Both the position numbers and the translations under genes were made by a program. From contig CALPMC020000012.1 in NCBI GenBank assembly GCA_943324565.2, positions 1 to 46,756 on the forward strand: a stretch of DNA of 46,756 bases, written 5' to 3'. How positions within the stretch are numbered: position 1 is the first letter of the stretch; each line of letters begins with the position of its first letter. The stretch comes from Chitinophaga pinensis (lineage in GTDB: Bacteria > Bacteroidota > Bacteroidia > Flavobacteriales_D > Crocinitomicaceae). The notes under the pieces are model-generated. The model did not search any database. It was given only the letters and a program-made list of their open reading frames with translations, and was not told the DNA's origin. This document shows, piece by piece, positions 43,847 to 46,756 of this stretch.

Positions 43847-45973
43847 TTAATCTTTCATTAACGTCATTTCATCGACTAAGTGTTTTGCTCCAGAGTATAT
43901 ATCCATCACCCACATTACGTAACGAATGTCCACAACAACGTTTCTACAACGGCTAGCATCAAACATATAATCGCTCATTGTTGACTCCCAAGTTCTGTCG
44001 AAATTCAATCCCATTAAATAGCCGTTTGCATCAATTACTGGCGAACCAGAATTACCACCAGTTGTATGATTGGAACCTGTGAAACATACCCATAATTCTC
44101 CATTTTGTGCATATTCTCCATAATTTTTCGCTGCGTGTAATTCTAACATTCTTGGAAGCAATTCAAAGTCAGGATTTCCAGTATTATATTTAGCAACAAT
44201 TCCATCTAAAGTAGTATGTTCGGTGTACATCATTCCGTCTGTTGGTGAAGAACCTTCTAATTGACCATAAGTAATTCTCAATGTACTGTTCGCATCCGGC
44301 CAATGTTTTGCATCTGGAAACATCACAAATTTCCCTTCGACATACACTTGTAAAAGTGCAGTCATTTCGTTTTGATAGGCTTGAAACCCTGGAAGTACAT
44401 TATTTCTGAATTCAGTGATGTGTTTATTGTAATGAGCAAAACCCAAGTCACTATTGATTTTCTTTAAACTTTTTTCAGAAAATTTATCTAAAAAAGCCAA
44501 GTATCTTTCTTTATTGGTAAAAATTGATTTTGAATAAATTGCCTTTGCTAAAAACGTTGCATATATTTCAGCTGGTTCTTTCGTTTCAATTTTTAATTGT
44601 TTGTAAAATTCTCCTGTTTGAAGCAAGAAAATCTTTTCATCTACTTTTTCATCGTAGTTTTTAAAGAACCCTTCGGCACTTGTTTTTAATTTATCAATAA
44701 CTGATTTTAACTCTCCCTTTTCTTTGTATTTCGTGTAGTTTGTAATCAAATCATTTAATGAACGTGCCAATTTAAAATACTCAGGACCAACCGATAAATA
44801 TTCAACACCCATTGCATATTTGAATTCTAAATCTGATTTTGCAGCCACTAATTCATTCATTTTAGCAATTACTTCGGCGTATTTTTTCCATTCTGATTTT
44901 GAATTCGCGATTGCCACATATTTTTTTTCTTGCTCGATTTTAATAGAAACTGCGTCTAATTGTTTCAATCCATCAATTTGTCCAATCCATTTTTTCCAAG
45001 CGTTTGCGATACTTGCTTGTTTTGCTGAATATTGAATGCGAATTAAATCAGAACTTTTCATTCCATCGTTGATTGCGTTCAAGGATAAATCGCGCATTTT
45101 TATACGAGCTGGACGTTCTTTTTCTACTATGAATTTCAAATAGCTAGAAACCACGTGTTGTTCTGTTTGCCCTGGAAAACCATATATCATTGTGAAATCG
45201 CCAACTTTTCTGTCTTTAAATGAAATTGGAAGAAAATGAAGCGGTTGGTAAGGAACGTTATCCTTTGAGTAGGGTGCTGGTTTATTGTCTTTTCCAGCAT
45301 AAACTCTAAAAACAGAGAAATCACCTGTGTGTCTTGGCCAAACCCAATTGTCTGTGTCACCACCAAATTTTCCAATTGAATTGGGAGGAGTTCCTACGAA
45401 ACGCACGTCTAAAAACGTTTCTTTTACCATCATATAGTAATCATTCCCATAATTGAAAGGCTTGATTTCTGCTTCGTAATGCGTTCCAACAACGGCTGCG
45501 GCACAAAGTTTTTTAATGTTTGCTTGAATAGTTGCTTGATCGTTTTTGGAGCTTGCACCAGCCAAAACTGTTTGCGTTACATCTTCAATACGCACTATTC
45601 TCAAAGCAGTCAATCCTGGATTTGGTAATTCTTCTTCTTTTGTTTTTGCCCAAAATCCGTTTTTCAAATAATCTTTTTCCAACGAAGAATGAGATTGAAT
45701 TTGCGAATAGCCACAATGATGATTAGTTAAAAGTAATCCTTGTTTAGAAACTAATTCGGCTGTACAGCCACCACCAAATTGCAGAATTGCATCTTTCAAG
45801 CTTGTGGAATTGACACTGTAAATATCAGCTGCTGACAATTTCATACCTTTTGCTTTCATATCAGATTCAAAGGCAGCAATTAAAGATGGAATAAGCATTC
45901 CTTCTTCGGCGCGCGCCACAAAAACAGAAAGGTAAATGAATAGAAAAGTAGATTTTAAAAAGGAAAATTTCAT
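43847..45973 (-). CDS. S46 dipeptidyl-peptidase, DPP11-like
   Basis: 708 aa exported serine exopeptidase that releases N-terminal dipeptides in the periplasm. Signal peptide residues 1-22 (ends VARAEEG). The chymotrypsin-like part has TNHHCGYSQIQ (His 85/86), GGDTDNWVWPRHTGDF (residues 204-219, holding the triad Asp) and Ser642 in TGGNSGSPV; a helical cap covers about 280-550. Residue 660, 18 positions after the catalytic Ser, is Arg (GLNFDRTWES). From memory, the same position is Arg673 in DPP11, giving Asp/Glu specificity, and Gly in DPP7, so an acidic-P1 enzyme is predicted. Family certain, specificity inferred. Confidence 0.92.
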   Translation of the reverse strand: MKFSFLKSTFLFIYLSVFVARAEEGMLIPSLIAAFESDMKAKGMKLSAADIYSVNSTSLKDAILQFGGGCTAELVSKQGLLLTNHHCGYSQIQSHSSLEKDYLKNGFWAKTKEEELPNPGLTALRIVRIEDVTQTVLAGASSKNDQATIQANIKKLCAAAVVGTHYEAEIKPFNYGNDYYMMVKETFLDVRFVGTPPNSIGKFGGDTDNWVWPRHTGDFSVFRVYAGKDNKPAPYSKDNVPYQPLHFLPISFKDRKVGDFTMIYGFPGQTEQHVVSSYLKFIVEKERPARIKMRDLSLNAINDGMKSSDLIRIQYSAKQASIANAWKKWIGQIDGLKQLDAVSIKIEQEKKYVAIANSKSEWKKYAEVIAKMNELVAAKSDLEFKYAMGVEYLSVGPEYFKLARSLNDLITNYTKYKEKGELKSVIDKLKTSAEGFFKNYDEKVDEKIFLLQTGEFYKQLKIETKEPAEIYATFLAKAIYSKSIFTNKERYLAFLDKFSEKSLKKINSDLGFAHYNKHITEFRNNVLPGFQAYQNEMTALLQVYVEGKFVMFPDAKHWPDANSTLRITYGQLEGSSPTDGMMYTEHTTLDGIVAKYNTGNPDFELLPRMLELHAAKNYGEYAQNGELWVCFTGSNHTTGGNSGSPVIDANGYLMGLNFDRTWESTMSDYMFDASRCRNVVVDIRYVMWVMDIYSGAKHLVDEMTLMKD

Positions 45974-46088
45974 TTTTCAAGAATTTTAGATTTACGAAAA
46001 TAATTGTTCTGATTGAATTGAGGTTATTTCATTTTAAAACTTGGGAAATTCAATTCGCAGCGGCGAATTTGATTGACAAAATTTTTAC
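45974..46088. other. Intergenic, upstream of the S46 peptidase gene
   Basis: No gene. TATTTTCG lies on the minus strand about 20 bases before the peptidase start, a -7-like box with one mismatch, and there is no matching TTG. Confidence 0.3.
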
Positions 46089-46278
46089 CTAGTAAGCAAC
46101 GGGTAAGTATTTTGGAAAATTCCCTTTACCATTTTTAAACATCACAAATTGTGATCTTTGAATCTCCCATTCTTCTTTGGTTAATTCAAACATAAAGTCT
46201 TCTGGGAAGCGATCTAAATTTCCGCTAACGGTTTGCGTGTAGGCGCTCGGCCCGCTTTTCACAAAATCGTTTCTCCTA
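46089..46278 (-). pseudogene. ORF6N-domain protein remnant
   Basis: A minus-strand frame ending in TAG at 46091-46089 encodes NLDRFPEDFMFELTKEEWE, then RSQFVMFKNGKGNFPKYLP. This is the central part of the ORF6N (KilA-N related, phage-type DNA-binding) domain found in many Bacteroidota proteins. Normal members have a VxRN... lead-in before RFPEDFMF and continue with FTEHGV after LP; here both ends are lost. The sequence just before NLDRFP (about 46230-46260) is unusually GC-rich (CTCGGCCCGC) and unlike the family, so it marks a recombination join. Confidence 0.7.
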
Positions 46279-46358
46279 AGATAATACTTAATCTTTAATA
46301 AAAAATTGTTTCACTGAAGTATGATCTGAGTTGGAGCTTGCTTGCTGTTATGTGGGGT
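46279..46358. other. Spacer between ORF6N remnant and toxin gene
   Basis: 80 bases without a gene. It contains a short repeated GCTTGCTTGC tract and a CCTCCGAAGGAGG palindrome (46372-46384) that overlaps the end of the toxin gene. Confidence 0.35.
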
Positions 46359-46682
46359 TCATTTTTTCACCTCCGAAGGAGGCAACGGAGTTAATTTATT
46401 CTTCAAATCCATTCGTTCGTGCAGAATTCTTGTTATCTCAATCGTTTGGTCCTCCAATACACGATAGAAAATTATATGCTTTGAGGTAAGTTTTCCTTTC
46501 AGATCTGAGTAAATTTGTGGATATGCTTTACCAATTTGTGGTTTCTTAGCGATTGTTGAACAAGCACTAATTATTAGCTTATAATATTTGTCAGCCTGAC
46601 TTTCAGACCATGCCTCAACCGTGTAATACCATATATCGGATAGATCCTTTACGGCATTGTTCGTTAATTTAAACTTTGCCAT
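46359..46682 (-). CDS. RelE/ParE-family toxin of a type II toxin-antitoxin system
   Basis: 107 aa. Family marks are LTNNAVKDLSDIWYYT at the N-terminus, KKPQIGKAYPQI in the middle, and KHIIFYRVLEDQTIEITRILHERMD at the end, the pattern of ParE-type toxins of the RelE superfamily (gyrase poisons in characterised cases, not ribosome-dependent RNases). The start codon follows the stop of the antitoxin gene with no gap (TAA-ATG). The last ~12 residues (TPLPPSEVKK) overlap a palindromic repeat, which may have changed the original C-terminus. Confidence 0.88.
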   Translation of the reverse strand: MAKFKLTNNAVKDLSDIWYYTVEAWSESQADKYYKLIISACSTIAKKPQIGKAYPQIYSDLKGKLTSKHIIFYRVLEDQTIEITRILHERMDLKNKLTPLPPSEVKK

Positions 46683-46756
46683 TTATTTCCTGCTTGCTTT
46701 CAACATTTTTAAATGCTCGTCAGGGTCGAAATCTTCGGCTAAACCACTATTAATAC
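46683..46756 (-). CDS. ParD-like antitoxin, C-terminal end (cut by window edge)
   Basis: The minus-strand frame ends with TAA at 46685-46683 and reads NSGLAEDFDPDEHLKMLKA plus SRK before the stop. The acidic D/E-rich helix followed by LKxLKxxR resembles the toxin-binding end of ParD-type antitoxins. Position directly upstream of, and abutting, the ParE-like toxin supports this. The start and DNA-binding part lie outside the window. Confidence 0.75.
   Translation of the reverse strand, partial: INSGLAEDFDPDEHLKMLKASRK

Noticed and set aside
46320..46358. Possible integron attC-like site (TTGCTGTTATGTGGGG)
   Set aside because: Does not satisfy the GTTRRRY and RYYYAAC core pairs, and there is no integrase or cassette array in view.

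Overview
The window is AT-rich DNA from a member of the Bacteroidota, most likely a Flavobacteriales bacterium. The evidence is consistent: type IX secretion (T9SS) cargo with both type A and type B (CHU_C) C-terminal sorting domains, a PorP/SprF protein, RemB/Wzi-like outer-membrane proteins, an S46 dipeptidyl-peptidase, a DUF4421 protein, and promoters of the Bacteroidota form TTG-N19-TAnnTTTG instead of sigma70 boxes and Shine-Dalgarno sites. The genus is not determinable by eye; a Crocinitomicaceae-like host is only a guess. I see no rRNA, tRNA or CRISPR array.

Left end (1-3.0 kb) is a mobile, scarred region: the last 38 codons of an IS30-family transposase, a block of nested inverted repeats, and a head-to-head amidotransferase pair (HisH-like and AglZ/HisF2-like) of the kind that makes acetamidino sugars of surface polysaccharide. 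The pair is bracketed by two ~67-bp direct copies of the 3' end of a DUF2279 gene; only the right copy is attached to an intact gene.

3-12 kb: DUF2279 protein, an exported KatG catalase-peroxidase with a clear terminator, a GT39/ArnT-like glycosyltransferase behind a textbook promoter, then a two-gene T9SS cassette (CHU_C surface protein plus PorP/SprF partner).

12.5-20.9 kb, minus strand: a TraB/GumN-like exported protein, a 1343-residue T9SS type A repeat protein, an rRNA-type methyltransferase with an upstream TPR membrane protein, and a RidA-family deaminase. 21-25.5 kb: a BBP2-type porin diverging from a plus-strand set of SAM methyltransferase, GtrB/DPM1-like glycosyltransferase and DUF2079 membrane protein.

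25.5-41.7 kb, minus strand: DUF4421 protein, oligopeptidase B, then a tightly packed run (PBP1A, scoA, a four-helix-bundle/IVP gene, scoB, cysQ, two RemB/Wzi paralogues). Upstream of this is the rod-shape operon mreC-mreD-PBP2-rodA with 3-4 base gaps or overlaps. PBP1A, PBP2, RodA, MreC and MreD together make the elongation machinery of the cell wall.

41.9-46.8 kb: a cellulose-synthase-like GT2 with an unusual exported beta-sandwich N-terminus, a DPP11-like S46 peptidase, then a second scarred region with an ORF6N-domain gene remnant and a ParE/ParD-type toxin-antitoxin pair cut by the window edge. No clearly new defence or mobile system is complete in this window. The most unusual points are the bracketed amidotransferase cassette, the IVP gene inside the CoA-transferase operon and the GT2 fusion.
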